Source of the DNA: a virus | DNA length: 51,152 nt | Virus record (IMG/VR): IMGVR_UViG_3300021373_000228 | Location: 1 to 51,152 of that record | Direction: 5' to 3' (one strand) | Part shown: positions 15,568 to 25,626 of the stretch, in pieces | How the letters are laid out: the number at the start of each line of letters is the position of its first letter | How positions within the stretch are numbered: the first letter of the stretch is position 1 | Program-made: the position numbers and the translations under genes | The notes under the pieces: generated by a model | Databases searched by the model: none | The model's input: the letters and a program-made list of their open reading frames with translations, nothing else | What the model was told of the DNA's origin: nothing

Positions 15568-15924
15568 ATGGCTCTTATACTTAAAGATAGAGTAAAAGAA
15601 ACTACATCGGTTTCAGGTACAGCGGATGCCGCACTTAACGGTGCGGCTGATACCTATGTTACGTTTAGTTCAGTTATGTCAGATGGTGATACGACATATT
15701 ATACTATCGTTACATTATCTTCAGGTGTAGATGAATGGGAAACAGGTATAGGTACATATGTTTCTTCTACAAACACACTACAAAGAACAACTATATTAAA
15801 CAGTTCTAACTCAAATAATAAAGTAAGTTTTGGTTCTGGTAATAAAGATATATTTCTTACATTACCAGGTGACAAGGTTATACAGCAAGCTGATGTTATT
15901 GCAATAGCAATGGCTCTAGGATAA
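15568..15924 (+). CDS. Small structural protein, fibre-associated type
   Basis: 118 residues starting MALILKDRVKETTSVSGTAD, with DTTYYTIVTLSSGVDEWETG and RTTILNSSNSNNKVSFGSG. This arrangement is common in marine phages near tail-fibre genes and is thought to be a structural, possibly fibre-joining protein. Mainly beta. It sits between the small protein 15128-15565 and the 1804-residue tail protein. Confidence 0.6.
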   Translation: MALILKDRVKETTSVSGTADAALNGAADTYVTFSSVMSDGDTTYYTIVTLSSGVDEWETGIGTYVSSTNTLQRTTILNSSNSNNKVSFGSGNKDIFLTLPGDKVIQQADVIAIAMALG

Positions 15925-15928
15925 TAAA

Positions 15929-18900
15929 ATGGCAAAAAAGCTAGTCTTCGATTATACGTTTGATGCGTCAGCGCAAACAGTTACACTTACTGACGATGTG
16001 TATCCAAAGCGTAGGCTTTTGATGATTACAAACGTTACATCAGGTGATATAATTTACCTGTTTAATGATGCTGCTAAAAGCGGCACATTTACTTTTAACT
16101 ATGAAGACTACTCAACCACAATTACGCTTGATTATGATACAACAAGCATGTCTGATACAGACGATCTGCAAATTTTTGTAGAGTGGGATAACCAAACAAT
16201 TGAGTTTGATGAAAGCTATGTTGATCCTGTTTCTAAGATTCGAGTTTCTCAACCAGAAAACTTGATTGATACCGATTTTGAATACGGCTTACAATCAACT
16301 AAATGGGAAACATTAGAGCTTACTAAAAACATTCCTACTTTTTATAGTCGTAATGGTGATCTATCATTTGAGTTAGATGATATAACCGTACAACAAGACA
16401 GTAACACCGTAACAGTAGTTACTACAAACCCACACGGCTTACAGCGTGGTACACCTATTCTTATTCAAGGTACTTCATCTTCTCTCTGTGATGGGGGTTT
16501 TACAAGTTTATCTGTTGTTGATGAAAATACTTTTACATATCAAGCAAAATCTAATTTAGGTTTTAGCGGTTCAATTAAGACAACTAATACAGAGGTTTTT
16601 CAAGGCTCTATATATTCTGGTACAGAGTTTAAAATTAGAAGTATCGCGGGTATTATTTCTGACGGTGTAACTGAAGGTTCTACTCTAACTGTTACTACTG
16701 AATATCCAACTGATTTTGTAACAGGAACACAGTTCGCATTGACTAATAGTTTTGCATCATCAGGTGTATCTTTTGAAACGGATGATGTTGAACCAGATAA
16801 TACTTCGACAAGTACAACTACAGTAACAGTGGGTTATGTTTCCTCAGAGGCATCGGATAATACAAATATTTCAAATTCAACAATTACTCCTTACAATTGG
16901 GTTGGTACAAGCACTCGTTCAATTTACATTGACCCTAATGATGTATCAGTAAGTAATGGAGATATAGTATTTTCAGGCTCAGGTCACGGTCGGTACACTG
17001 GTGATAATACATTTGATATTTTTTCTTTCTATTATAATTTACCTGCTTATACTAGCAATAAATATACTACAATTGGCGGTCTAGTAAGAGGCCAAATGTA
17101 TATTGGGAGATATATTAATTCCACCACACTTCGTATATGGGATAGAAGTGAATATGTTAACGCTGTTAACAATAACTCAGCAGGTAGAGTAACAATTACC
17201 AGCATACCCACTCGTCAAAATTTTAAGCACCAGTTTTTAGCTGGTACTATGATGGAAAATAGCACCACAGGTGATTATTTTTATAATTACACCAACCTAA
17301 ATGGCATATATGATTGGAATTGGCCCACTGTAGCTTTTACAAACACCGCCACCAATAGTGATAATTCTTTTGATGGTGGCGCTACCTTAGGTCGCCACCT
17401 AATTATGAGTGAAGACACCACTGATAGTAGTGTTGATGGCGGCGGTAAATTTACATTTGGCAGCGGTGGTACAGTAGGAAACTTTGAATCCTTAGCAACT
17501 TCTGATAATAGAATATTCCTTGTGTACAATGCAGGGTATTTTTACGTTTATCCTAGTGTAAATGGCTCCTTTAGAATGAGCCTTTCTACTGTGGTTAATA
17601 CTGATATAATTGTTCCTATTACTTTAAACCCTAATAGAAATACAATATATTTACAGAACCACGGTTTCAACACAGGAGATAGTGTAACTTATACTTTAAC
17701 AAATGGTATTGGTCAATTTGGATTAACAAGTGGAAACACTTACACAGTTCAAAAGGTTACTAATGATCGCTTTAGATTACTAAGCGGTACATCTGAAGTT
17801 AATTTTACTTCTTTTGCTGAAGCTGGAGATCAGTTTACTCTTACTATAGTTCAATATAATGATAATGGCGACACGGTATATGTAGAAGACAGCACCTTCC
17901 AAGAAGGTGATGCTGTTCTTTATAATACTAATGGCGGTACTGCTATTGGTGGTTTAGTAAATGATGAACTTTATTACGTTTATAGAAAATCAGGTGACCG
18001 CTTCCGTCTTGCATCTAATCCTGCCTTAGTAACAGGGGCGAGAGTTCTTTCAAGCTCTTTCTCTTATTATTTAAATACAGGTTATTTTAGAACAGATAAC
18101 TCAATACTTACCAGATATAGTACAATTAACAATTATAGCGTTATTGATTTTACTACAGGTAGCGCCGTTTTATACAATCAAAATTCTGGAACACCTGTGG
18201 GAAATTTAAAAGTTGGTGGTATATACTATATTAATAGAATCACCAGTAGACAATTTTCTTTGCATTACACAAAGGCAGATGCATTAGCTGACACTAATAG
18301 AATCTCAATAACGGTTCCAAGTAACTATCCTTCTTTTACTGAAACCTACGCAGTTGATCTAACTAGTAAACCCGCACAAAACGAAACACATAATCTTAGT
18401 AGTTCCTTCGTTGGTGCAGCAGATGGCAACTATTCTTTAGCTTCTACTTCAGCAGATCAAATGTCTTTTACATTATCATCTAATGCAACCATTAAAGGTC
18501 GTAAGATTGAGACAACTGTTCAGCAATCTTTACTTTCTGGTCAAGATGCGTTTTACTATCCAAGCCACGGTTTTTCATTAGGTGCAGATGTAGAATATAC
18601 ATCAACAACAACTCATATAACAGGTATAACAAGTGGTACTACCTATTATGTAATTCCCTTGGATAGAGATCGCTTTCAATTAGCTGCATCATCAAGTGAT
18701 GCTCTTGAGGGGACTAATGTTTCAATAACTGGCCCTAGTTCAGGTGTGGCGGCTCCTGTTACTGATAGTATTACATTTCAAGGAAATAGTATTGTAGCTG
18801 CTGCCACTGGTACTGGTACTGTTTCAGCGTCTTCTGGTAGTACACTACTTGTTGGTGATGGGACTCTATTTAATTCTATATTCAAACCAGGTGACACTAT

Positions 18901-21343
18901 TAAGATAACACCTCCTATAGTAGTGAATCCTTATTATTCTGACGGTGGTGGTGATTACATACAACTTTACAGCCAAGATTCAGCGGTTGTTATTTCTCAT
19001 AACCTTACAAATGGCGATGCTATTAGATTCACAGGGACTGCTTTTCCTGCTAATACTAACGGTACAGACATTTTTTTCATAAGGCTTCTTTCTAGTAATG
19101 CATTTTATCTCTACAACTCAGAGGCTGATGCGCTTGCTAATGTAAACAGAATAGATTTAAGTACCGTGAATGTCTCTTCACTATCCACAAGAGGTATAGT
19201 AAAATTAGATTCAACTGATAGGCCAATTGAGAGAACCATAGATTACGTAAATAGTAATACACAATTAGAGGTTACAGAAGAATATGATGACTCTATTTCA
19301 GATGGTGATTATTATGTAAGCTCTCAACTTTTACTACGTCCTGATGGGTTTGCGCTCCACAGACCATATGATGGTGGAGTGGAATTAATACCACCAACGA
19401 ATCCTGATAGCCAAATGATACGTCAAACACGTAAGTATTTCCGATACCAATCAGGTAAAGGTATTCAGGTTTCATTTGCTGTTAACTTTAGTCCTACAAC
19501 GCAAATTGATGATGCTTATTATGACAGTAGTGGTGATCTTTATATTAAAACAAGATTTCCACACAGATTATCAGCAGGTTTAGAAATTGAAGTTTCAGAG
19601 GCAACAGGGTCTAGTGCGACAGCTTTTAATGGTACGCGCACAGTTTCATCTATTGTTGATGATTATACAGCAGTTTTTGACACAGGTGTTACAGCAGATG
19701 CCAATAAAATAATTAGTGGTAATGCTGAATTTTATGTAAAAGGTTGGAGAAATAGCTCACTAAAATGTGGATTATTTGATGATCAAAACGGCTTATTCTT
19801 TTCCTATGATGGGGATAGATTATTCTGTTCTAGACGTTCATCAATCAGACAAATATCTGGTACAGCTCAGGTTACTTTCCGAAGCGGTGATGTAGTAGGT
19901 AATAATACTAAGTTTCAATCGCAACTAAATAAAGGTCAGTACATAGTTATAAAAGGACAAAGCTATCAAATTACAAAGATATCTAGTGATACGCTTGCGC
20001 ATATCACACCAAGTTATCGTGGTGTAGATGCATCAGGTGTTATTATCACAGTTACTGAAACTACCTCAGTACCACAAGAAAATTGGAATTTAGATAAAGC
20101 TGATGGTACAGGCTACACGGGTTTTAAATTAGATTTAGCTAGAATCCAAATGGCTTACATCGACTATTCATGGTATGGTGCAGGTAAAGTACGCTTTGGC
20201 TTTAAAGACCAGCACGGTAAAGTTCAATATGTACATGAATTTGTGCATGGTAACTTTAAGACAGAAGCGTACATGCGATCAGGTAACATCCCAGCGCGTT
20301 ATGAGATTCAAAATACTGGACAGCCAACATATGTTCCTGCACTAGCACATTGGGGTACATCAGTTATTATGGATGGTCGCTTTGATGATGATAAAGCTTA
20401 TGTCTTTAACGCATCAGGCAACAACATTACAACATCTGGCTCAAATAGTGTTTCGTTTGTGGGTGAGGTTGAAACGTTAAAGAAATATCGTGAACCTAAA
20501 AATGGAAATATAGTCCTAAACTATGCAGTTCATGTAGAGGTGCCAAACTCGCAGCTTAATGCTGCATTTGCTGGAGTAGAAATTACTGGGGCAGGTTTAG
20601 CTAGTGGTACAAAACTTGCGTTGCCAGAAAACTTTAATGCTACATACTATCAACCTTACCAACCCAGTATTTTTTCCAGAATTTATGGTGAGGGAAGTTC
20701 TACAGATAGAACAAGAACGCTTATGTTGATAGACAGAGCGCCTACATCACTACCCACCCCTGATCCCCAAACAGGATTAACAACAAGTACTTATACTCTT
20801 GATCTAGATGTTGGTGACGGTGGTGCTGACGCGGCACAGGTTACAAGAAATATTCCTCTGATTAGTGTACGCTTAGCTCCGTCTGTTGACACATCTACAG
20901 TTGGAAAGCTTGGGGAGCGTGAAATTATCAACAGAATGCAACTTATTCTAAGCCAAGTATCTATTTTGACCACACATACATGTGAAGTAAAACTGATTCT
21001 GAATGGTCTTCTATCTTCTAATGCATGGCAGAGGGTTACAAACCCATCACTATCTGAGCTAATTTATCATGGTGGTAATGATACAATCTCTGGTGGTGCG
21101 GCACTCTTTTCATTCCGTGCGGCTGGTGATACAGGTACAGCCCGTTCACAGCAGCTTACCAATCAAGAGCTAGGGGAAGTTGCTACACTAGGTAACTCAA
21201 TTCTAGGGGGTGACCAACCCTTCCCAGATGGACCAGATGTCCTAACAGTTGTTGCAACACTTACTGAAGACCCCTCAACAGTAGATACAACAACACCGTT
21301 TAACGTATCTGGTCGTATTTCATGGTCTGAGTCACAGGCATAA
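15929..21343 (+). CDS. Very large tail or tail-fibre structural protein
   Basis: 1804 residues, the largest gene of the window, beta-rich throughout (Thr/Ser/Asn/Gly). The N-terminus (MAKKLVFDYTFDASAQTVTL) is followed by DPVSKIRVSQPENLIDTDFE and YGLQSTKWETLELTKNIPTF, a signature I recall in marine phage virion proteins that sit at the base of fibres or baseplates. The middle has repeated modules of the type HGF...GDSVTYT...Y.V.....RF.L (about 570-1050), seen at least five times, a likely tandem beta-domain array. The C-terminal 300 residues are different and may carry assembly contacts. Probable host-contact structure. Confidence 0.7.
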   Translation: MAKKLVFDYTFDASAQTVTLTDDVYPKRRLLMITNVTSGDIIYLFNDAAKSGTFTFNYEDYSTTITLDYDTTSMSDTDDLQIFVEWDNQTIEFDESYVDPVSKIRVSQPENLIDTDFEYGLQSTKWETLELTKNIPTFYSRNGDLSFELDDITVQQDSNTVTVVTTNPHGLQRGTPILIQGTSSSLCDGGFTSLSVVDENTFTYQAKSNLGFSGSIKTTNTEVFQGSIYSGTEFKIRSIAGIISDGVTEGSTLTVTTEYPTDFVTGTQFALTNSFASSGVSFETDDVEPDNTSTSTTTVTVGYVSSEASDNTNISNSTITPYNWVGTSTRSIYIDPNDVSVSNGDIVFSGSGHGRYTGDNTFDIFSFYYNLPAYTSNKYTTIGGLVRGQMYIGRYINSTTLRIWDRSEYVNAVNNNSAGRVTITSIPTRQNFKHQFLAGTMMENSTTGDYFYNYTNLNGIYDWNWPTVAFTNTATNSDNSFDGGATLGRHLIMSEDTTDSSVDGGGKFTFGSGGTVGNFESLATSDNRIFLVYNAGYFYVYPSVNGSFRMSLSTVVNTDIIVPITLNPNRNTIYLQNHGFNTGDSVTYTLTNGIGQFGLTSGNTYTVQKVTNDRFRLLSGTSEVNFTSFAEAGDQFTLTIVQYNDNGDTVYVEDSTFQEGDAVLYNTNGGTAIGGLVNDELYYVYRKSGDRFRLASNPALVTGARVLSSSFSYYLNTGYFRTDNSILTRYSTINNYSVIDFTTGSAVLYNQNSGTPVGNLKVGGIYYINRITSRQFSLHYTKADALADTNRISITVPSNYPSFTETYAVDLTSKPAQNETHNLSSSFVGAADGNYSLASTSADQMSFTLSSNATIKGRKIETTVQQSLLSGQDAFYYPSHGFSLGADVEYTSTTTHITGITSGTTYYVIPLDRDRFQLAASSSDALEGTNVSITGPSSGVAAPVTDSITFQGNSIVAAATGTGTVSASSGSTLLVGDGTLFNSIFKPGDTIKITPPIVVNPYYSDGGGDYIQLYSQDSAVVISHNLTNGDAIRFTGTAFPANTNGTDIFFIRLLSSNAFYLYNSEADALANVNRIDLSTVNVSSLSTRGIVKLDSTDRPIERTIDYVNSNTQLEVTEEYDDSISDGDYYVSSQLLLRPDGFALHRPYDGGVELIPPTNPDSQMIRQTRKYFRYQSGKGIQVSFAVNFSPTTQIDDAYYDSSGDLYIKTRFPHRLSAGLEIEVSEATGSSATAFNGTRTVSSIVDDYTAVFDTGVTADANKIISGNAEFYVKGWRNSSLKCGLFDDQNGLFFSYDGDRLFCSRRSSIRQISGTAQVTFRSGDVVGNNTKFQSQLNKGQYIVIKGQSYQITKISSDTLAHITPSYRGVDASGVIITVTETTSVPQENWNLDKADGTGYTGFKLDLARIQMAYIDYSWYGAGKVRFGFKDQHGKVQYVHEFVHGNFKTEAYMRSGNIPARYEIQNTGQPTYVPALAHWGTSVIMDGRFDDDKAYVFNASGNNITTSGSNSVSFVGEVETLKKYREPKNGNIVLNYAVHVEVPNSQLNAAFAGVEITGAGLASGTKLALPENFNATYYQPYQPSIFSRIYGEGSSTDRTRTLMLIDRAPTSLPTPDPQTGLTTSTYTLDLDVGDGGADAAQVTRNIPLISVRLAPSVDTSTVGKLGEREIINRMQLILSQVSILTTHTCEVKLILNGLLSSNAWQRVTNPSLSELIYHGGNDTISGGAALFSFRAAGDTGTARSQQLTNQELGEVATLGNSILGGDQPFPDGPDVLTVVATLTEDPSTVDTTTPFNVSGRISWSESQA

Positions 21344-21364
21344 CACAGAAAGGCAAGTAGGTCT

Positions 21365-23050
21365 ATGCTAGGTTTTGTAGCATTATCAGATTCTGCCTTA
21401 AGTGATATAGAGGTTGCAGAACAGCTTATACAGGTAACACAAGCTGTTACAGGTGTAGCTGCCACTGTATCTGTTGGAACACTTAGTGTAAACAACGACA
21501 GAACTATAACATTAGGTAGTGTAGCAGCTACTAGCTCTATAGGTTCTGTTTCTGTAATACATGATGCTGCCATTAATCTTTCTGCTGTTACAGCAACAGC
21601 GTCAGTAGGTACTGCATCTGCTGCCCAAGACTCTAGCATACCACAAACTGGTGTATCTGCTACAAGTGCAATAGGTAGCTTAGATGTTCTACTCTCTGCT
21701 AATGTTGATCTTTCATCTGTAACTGCAAATGGAGAACCTCGCTCAGAAGTTAACTACACTGTCACTGTTGCCGACAATAATGGTAACAAATACTATATAG
21801 ACGGTGTATCAAACCCGACTCTAAACTTTAAAAGAGGTACTACATACATATTTGATCTGTCGGATAGTTCTAATACAGGACATCCATTTGCGTTTAAAGA
21901 CGGTCAAGGAAACAGTTATACAACTGGTGTAACAACATCAGGAACAGCAGGACAGGCAGGCGCTACTGTCACTATAGTAGTAGCTTCAGATGCCCCTAGT
22001 ACTCTAAGATATTATTGTACTGTACATGGCGAGGGAATGGGTAACACCATTTCTGTTTCTGATGCAGTATCTATAACAGTTAATGCAGATGCTAATACTA
22101 CACTAGCAGCCGCAACTTCTACAGGTAGTGCAGGCACATTAGATGTTAATCTAACTGCAAACCCAGTACTACCCTCAGATACAGTTACAGTCACAGCAGG
22201 TAGCTTAGATGTTCACCTAGATGCAGCAGTAGAGCTTACAGGTGTAACAAGCTCTATAGCCTTTGGTACAGCAGCAGACGCATTTGATGCAGACGCTAAT
22301 ATAACGCTACCAAGCGCAACGGCTATTGGTTCTGTATCTGATATAGCTGAGATACTACTAGATGCTGCACCTGTATTACCTGAAGCAGCAGCCACGCTTA
22401 CAGTAGAAGCTTTAGAGTTTGATGCAGATGCAAACACTAATTTAGCTTCTGTATCAGCCACTACAGCATTAGATGAAGTTGAATATAAAGGTGCTGCAGA
22501 CGTTGAAATAGATGATGTAGATGCATCAACTGATACAACAGCACCAACAATAACATTAAGCGCTGCACCAGAAATTAGTGGAGTAAGTTCTACACTTGCG
22601 TTTGGCACAGCAGCAGATGCGTTTGACGCTGATGCTAATATAATAGTTAGTGCTGTTGTTGCTAATGTTGTTGCTAATGCATTTGCAGATGTAGAAGCAA
22701 AAGCAGAAATAGAACTAGGTTCTGTAACAGCAGCTTCTTCAACGGGTGGTGTCACAGTATCAGTAAGTGTTGCTAGAGAATTAACGACTCTAGTAGCAGA
22801 CATTGTTATTGATACAGTAACAGCCAATGGTGTACAATTTGTATATGATCCGAATGACTATGATAGATCACGAGTTATATATCTAAACGCACAAGATAGA
22901 AACAACGTAGTAACGATAAACCCAGAATTACAAACAGTATATACAACAAACGTTAGATCATTTAACACAGTAATAATTGAACCTGAAAACAGAACAATAG
23001 TTGTAGATAAAATACCAGTAAACAGCACAACTGTTTATATTGCAGCATAA
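21365..23050 (+). CDS. Repetitive tail protein with cupredoxin-like domain
   Basis: 561 residues. Residues 30-120 and 235-480 are short beta repeats of the type SVGTxSV/ATSSIGSVSV; two copies of SxAFGTAADAFDADANI occur about 110 residues apart, also near-identical at DNA level (22255 and 22583 areas). Between them, residues 130-231 form a domain with GHPFAF, then YYCTVHGEGMGN: His173, Cys218, His221 and Met225 mimic type-1 copper ligands. Similar domains occur in marine phage structural proteins; copper binding is not shown. The C-terminus (YDPNDYDRSRVIYLNAQDRN) is a conserved-looking cap. Probably a tail or fibre component. Confidence 0.65.
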   Translation: MLGFVALSDSALSDIEVAEQLIQVTQAVTGVAATVSVGTLSVNNDRTITLGSVAATSSIGSVSVIHDAAINLSAVTATASVGTASAAQDSSIPQTGVSATSAIGSLDVLLSANVDLSSVTANGEPRSEVNYTVTVADNNGNKYYIDGVSNPTLNFKRGTTYIFDLSDSSNTGHPFAFKDGQGNSYTTGVTTSGTAGQAGATVTIVVASDAPSTLRYYCTVHGEGMGNTISVSDAVSITVNADANTTLAAATSTGSAGTLDVNLTANPVLPSDTVTVTAGSLDVHLDAAVELTGVTSSIAFGTAADAFDADANITLPSATAIGSVSDIAEILLDAAPVLPEAAATLTVEALEFDADANTNLASVSATTALDEVEYKGAADVEIDDVDASTDTTAPTITLSAAPEISGVSSTLAFGTAADAFDADANIIVSAVVANVVANAFADVEAKAEIELGSVTAASSTGGVTVSVSVARELTTLVADIVIDTVTANGVQFVYDPNDYDRSRVIYLNAQDRNNVVTINPELQTVYTTNVRSFNTVIIEPENRTIVVDKIPVNSTTVYIAA

Positions 23051-23059
23051 GGACTAGCT

Positions 23060-23377
23060 ATGTCTTACAAATGGCCTGATAAAGACCCAGATGAAACAGT
23101 AGATTACAGCGTAGATTGGTCACGCTTCCTTGGAACAGACACAATTTCTACAGCTACTTGGTTTATTAAAGATGCAGATGGAAACAAAGAGCAGGTTTCT
23201 AATACTGAAACTGTAAATGGTCTTCAGTTTGTTAGCGGAACAATCACCGACACAGTAGCAACAGCTAGGTTTGGTTTGGGTACAAATAATATACGATATA
23301 CTATAACATGTAGGATTAATACCGCAGGCGGTTTGCAGTACGAACGTTCTATCTTTCTACGCATTAGGGAGAAATAA
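23060..23377 (+). CDS. Small tail-associated protein
   Basis: 105 residues beginning MSYKWPDKDPDETVDYSVDW, followed by beta-strand-rich sequence (TISTATWFIKD, ITDTVATARFGLG, IRYTITCRIN). It looks like small phage-tail structural proteins with one immunoglobulin-like or jelly-roll domain. Proteins opening with this motif are frequent in marine phages near tail connector genes. It is two bases upstream of the connector gene at 23380. Confidence 0.6.
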   Translation: MSYKWPDKDPDETVDYSVDWSRFLGTDTISTATWFIKDADGNKEQVSNTETVNGLQFVSGTITDTVATARFGLGTNNIRYTITCRINTAGGLQYERSIFLRIREK

Positions 23378-23379
23378 TA

Positions 23380-24069
23380 ATGGCATATGATTACATATCT
23401 CTCGTTAATGATGTTAACCGTAGATTAAATGAGGTAGAGCTTACTAGCTTAAACTTTGCTAGCACTACAGGTTATTACAGTTTTGCTAAGGACTCTGTTA
23501 ACTCAGCTATTCGCCATATTAATCAAGAAGAGTTTGAATGGCCTTGGAACCATGTTGAGGCAACTGAGGTGCTAACTGCAGGTACGACTCGCTATAGCTT
23601 CCCTTACGATGCTAAAAATATAAACATGAACACGTTCAGAATTAAGCGTGATCAAAGTTTAAATGTCAGCACACAGAAACTAAGAGTGCTGTCATACGAA
23701 GAATATCTTGACAAATACGCTGATAGTGAATATAACTTGGAGTCATCTAATCGTAGTACACCGATGTATGTAGCACGTACTCCAAGTAGAGAGTTTGTAT
23801 TATTTCCTACACCAGATAAAGCATACGAATTAATATTTGAGTATTACAAAGATTCATATGATCTAGAAAATCCTGCAGATGTACCTAATCTACCAGAACA
23901 ATATCGTTATGTAATTGTAGATGGTGCTATGTATTATGTTTATCAGTTTCGTGGTGACACACAAGCCGCACAACTTTCTTTAGGTAAATTCCAGCAAGGT
24001 ATTAAGCACCTTCGTAGCTTACATATTAACCGCACAGATTATTTAAGAGATTCAAGAGTTAGATTCTAA
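23380..24069 (+). CDS. Head-tail connector or tail tubular protein A-like
   Basis: 229 residues, with an N-terminal helical part (YDYISLVNDVNRRLNEVEL, then FAKDSVNSAIRHINQEEFEW), a beta middle and a C-terminal helix (YVIVDGAMYYVYQFRGDTQA). This is the layout of T7 gp11 / P22 gp4-type adaptor proteins that bind under the portal. It overlaps the next gene by one base (TAATG); the next gene resembles the P22 gp10 type of nozzle protein, which supports the role. Confidence 0.7.
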   Translation: MAYDYISLVNDVNRRLNEVELTSLNFASTTGYYSFAKDSVNSAIRHINQEEFEWPWNHVEATEVLTAGTTRYSFPYDAKNINMNTFRIKRDQSLNVSTQKLRVLSYEEYLDKYADSEYNLESSNRSTPMYVARTPSREFVLFPTPDKAYELIFEYYKDSYDLENPADVPNLPEQYRYVIVDGAMYYVYQFRGDTQAAQLSLGKFQQGIKHLRSLHINRTDYLRDSRVRF

Positions 24070-25625
24070 TGGCTACACAATGGAATACATTTCCTATTGA
24101 GTTTAAGGGTGGATTGATATCTAACCTATCTGCTCTACAGCAGGGTGCTAATGCTGTTGGTTCAGCTACTATCTTACAAAACTTTGAAGCCAACAAAGAA
24201 GGTGGCTACTCTAAAATCAGAGGCTTTGAAAAGTTTAGTACATCCACCGTACCAGGTCAGGGTGAAGTAGTTGGACTAAAGGTTATTTCTTCTGGTCGCT
24301 ATGTAGTTGCTCGTAAGAATGCATCAAACAATACCGTTTATTATTATGGTACTGGTGGTGCGTGGCAGAGTATGACTAATAACGTTAGTACTCTTACAAA
24401 TGGTGGTAAAGTTCGTCACGTAGAGTTTAACTTTGATGGTGACGATAAAGTTATATTTGTAGATGGTGTTAACTTCCCTGCTGTGTATAATACATCAGGT
24501 AATACCATTTTCTTTATGAATGCTACAGATCATAGTTCTGACATTTCAGGTGCTTTACATGTAACTATATTTAAGAACACAGCTTTCTATGCAGTAGGTA
24601 GTGATCTTATCTTTACAGCACCAAACACTGTTGACGATTTTAGTGTAGCCAACGGCGCTGGGACAATTAACGTAGGTTATGACATTACAGGTATGGCTGT
24701 TTTTCGTGAGCAGCTAATTGTATTCACTAATAGCTCAATTAAAAAGATCACAGGTAGCACTGCTGCTGATTTTCTAATGGCACCCATCACTGACAGTATT
24801 GGTTGTATCAACGGCGATACAATTCAAGAAGTTGGTGGTGATATTATGTATCTAGCACCTGACGGTATTAGACTACTAAGTGCAACAGATCGTATTGGCG
24901 ATTTTGCTCTCGATGTTGCCTCAGATAGAATATTTAAAGATGCTGCTACTTTCTTAGAGAGTGCTTCAAACTTTAGCTCTGTTGTGCTTAGGGAAAAAGC
25001 TCAATACAGAATCTTTGGGTATATCGCATCTGAACAAAAAGATGTTGCACGTGGATTAATTGCCACAAAATTTATCACACAAGGTGCGTCAGGTATTCAA
25101 TGGTCAACCACTAAAGGTATCAAAGCATATGTAGCAGATAGTAGATATTTTAATGACCAAGAGATTATAGCGTTTGCACATAGTGATGGTTACGTGTATA
25201 CTATGAATACAGGTAATAGCTTTGATGGTGCAGCTATTGAGAGTATATATGAATCACCCTATATGCCAATAAGTGATCCGCAAATACGTAAAACATTCTA
25301 TAAAATGACCTTGTATACAAACCCTACAGGCAACATGAGTTTAGATTTAAACTTAAAATACGATTTTGCTTCACCAAATAATAGTCAAACAATACAACCT
25401 GATACAATAACAATAAACAGTACAAGTTCGGGTGTTTTTAGTTATGGCGCGGCTGATGCTGTATTTGGTACGGCTACCTATGGCGGCGAAGTGGATCAGG
25501 TATATAATAAAAACGTTATAGGTTCAGGTAAAACAGTAGCTATTAGAATAGAAGACCTTTCAACAAACCCAACGTATACATTGGACACAGCTATATTAGA
25601 ATTTTCTCAGGAAGACAGGCAGTAA
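24069..25625 (+). CDS. Tail nozzle / DNA stabilisation protein (P22 gp10-like)
   Basis: 518 residues. Beta-propeller-like sequence with features of P22 gp10 and similar nozzle proteins: GGYSKIRGFEKF at about 47-58, DITGMAVFREQLIVFTNSSI, then DSIGCINGDTIQEVGGDIMY and LAPDGIRLLSATDRIG. These proteins close the tail channel and hold packaged DNA. Position directly after the adaptor protein and before the tail fibre agrees. T7 gp12 is a functional alternative. Confidence 0.7.
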   Translation: MATQWNTFPIEFKGGLISNLSALQQGANAVGSATILQNFEANKEGGYSKIRGFEKFSTSTVPGQGEVVGLKVISSGRYVVARKNASNNTVYYYGTGGAWQSMTNNVSTLTNGGKVRHVEFNFDGDDKVIFVDGVNFPAVYNTSGNTIFFMNATDHSSDISGALHVTIFKNTAFYAVGSDLIFTAPNTVDDFSVANGAGTINVGYDITGMAVFREQLIVFTNSSIKKITGSTAADFLMAPITDSIGCINGDTIQEVGGDIMYLAPDGIRLLSATDRIGDFALDVASDRIFKDAATFLESASNFSSVVLREKAQYRIFGYIASEQKDVARGLIATKFITQGASGIQWSTTKGIKAYVADSRYFNDQEIIAFAHSDGYVYTMNTGNSFDGAAIESIYESPYMPISDPQIRKTFYKMTLYTNPTGNMSLDLNLKYDFASPNNSQTIQPDTITINSTSSGVFSYGAADAVFGTATYGGEVDQVYNKNVIGSGKTVAIRIEDLSTNPTYTLDTAILEFSQEDRQ

Positions 25626-25626
25626 G

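Noticed and set aside
22213-22827. 204-residue antisense ORF in the repetitive tail gene
   Set aside because: It is a low-complexity Ala/Ser/Thr shadow of the coding repeats.
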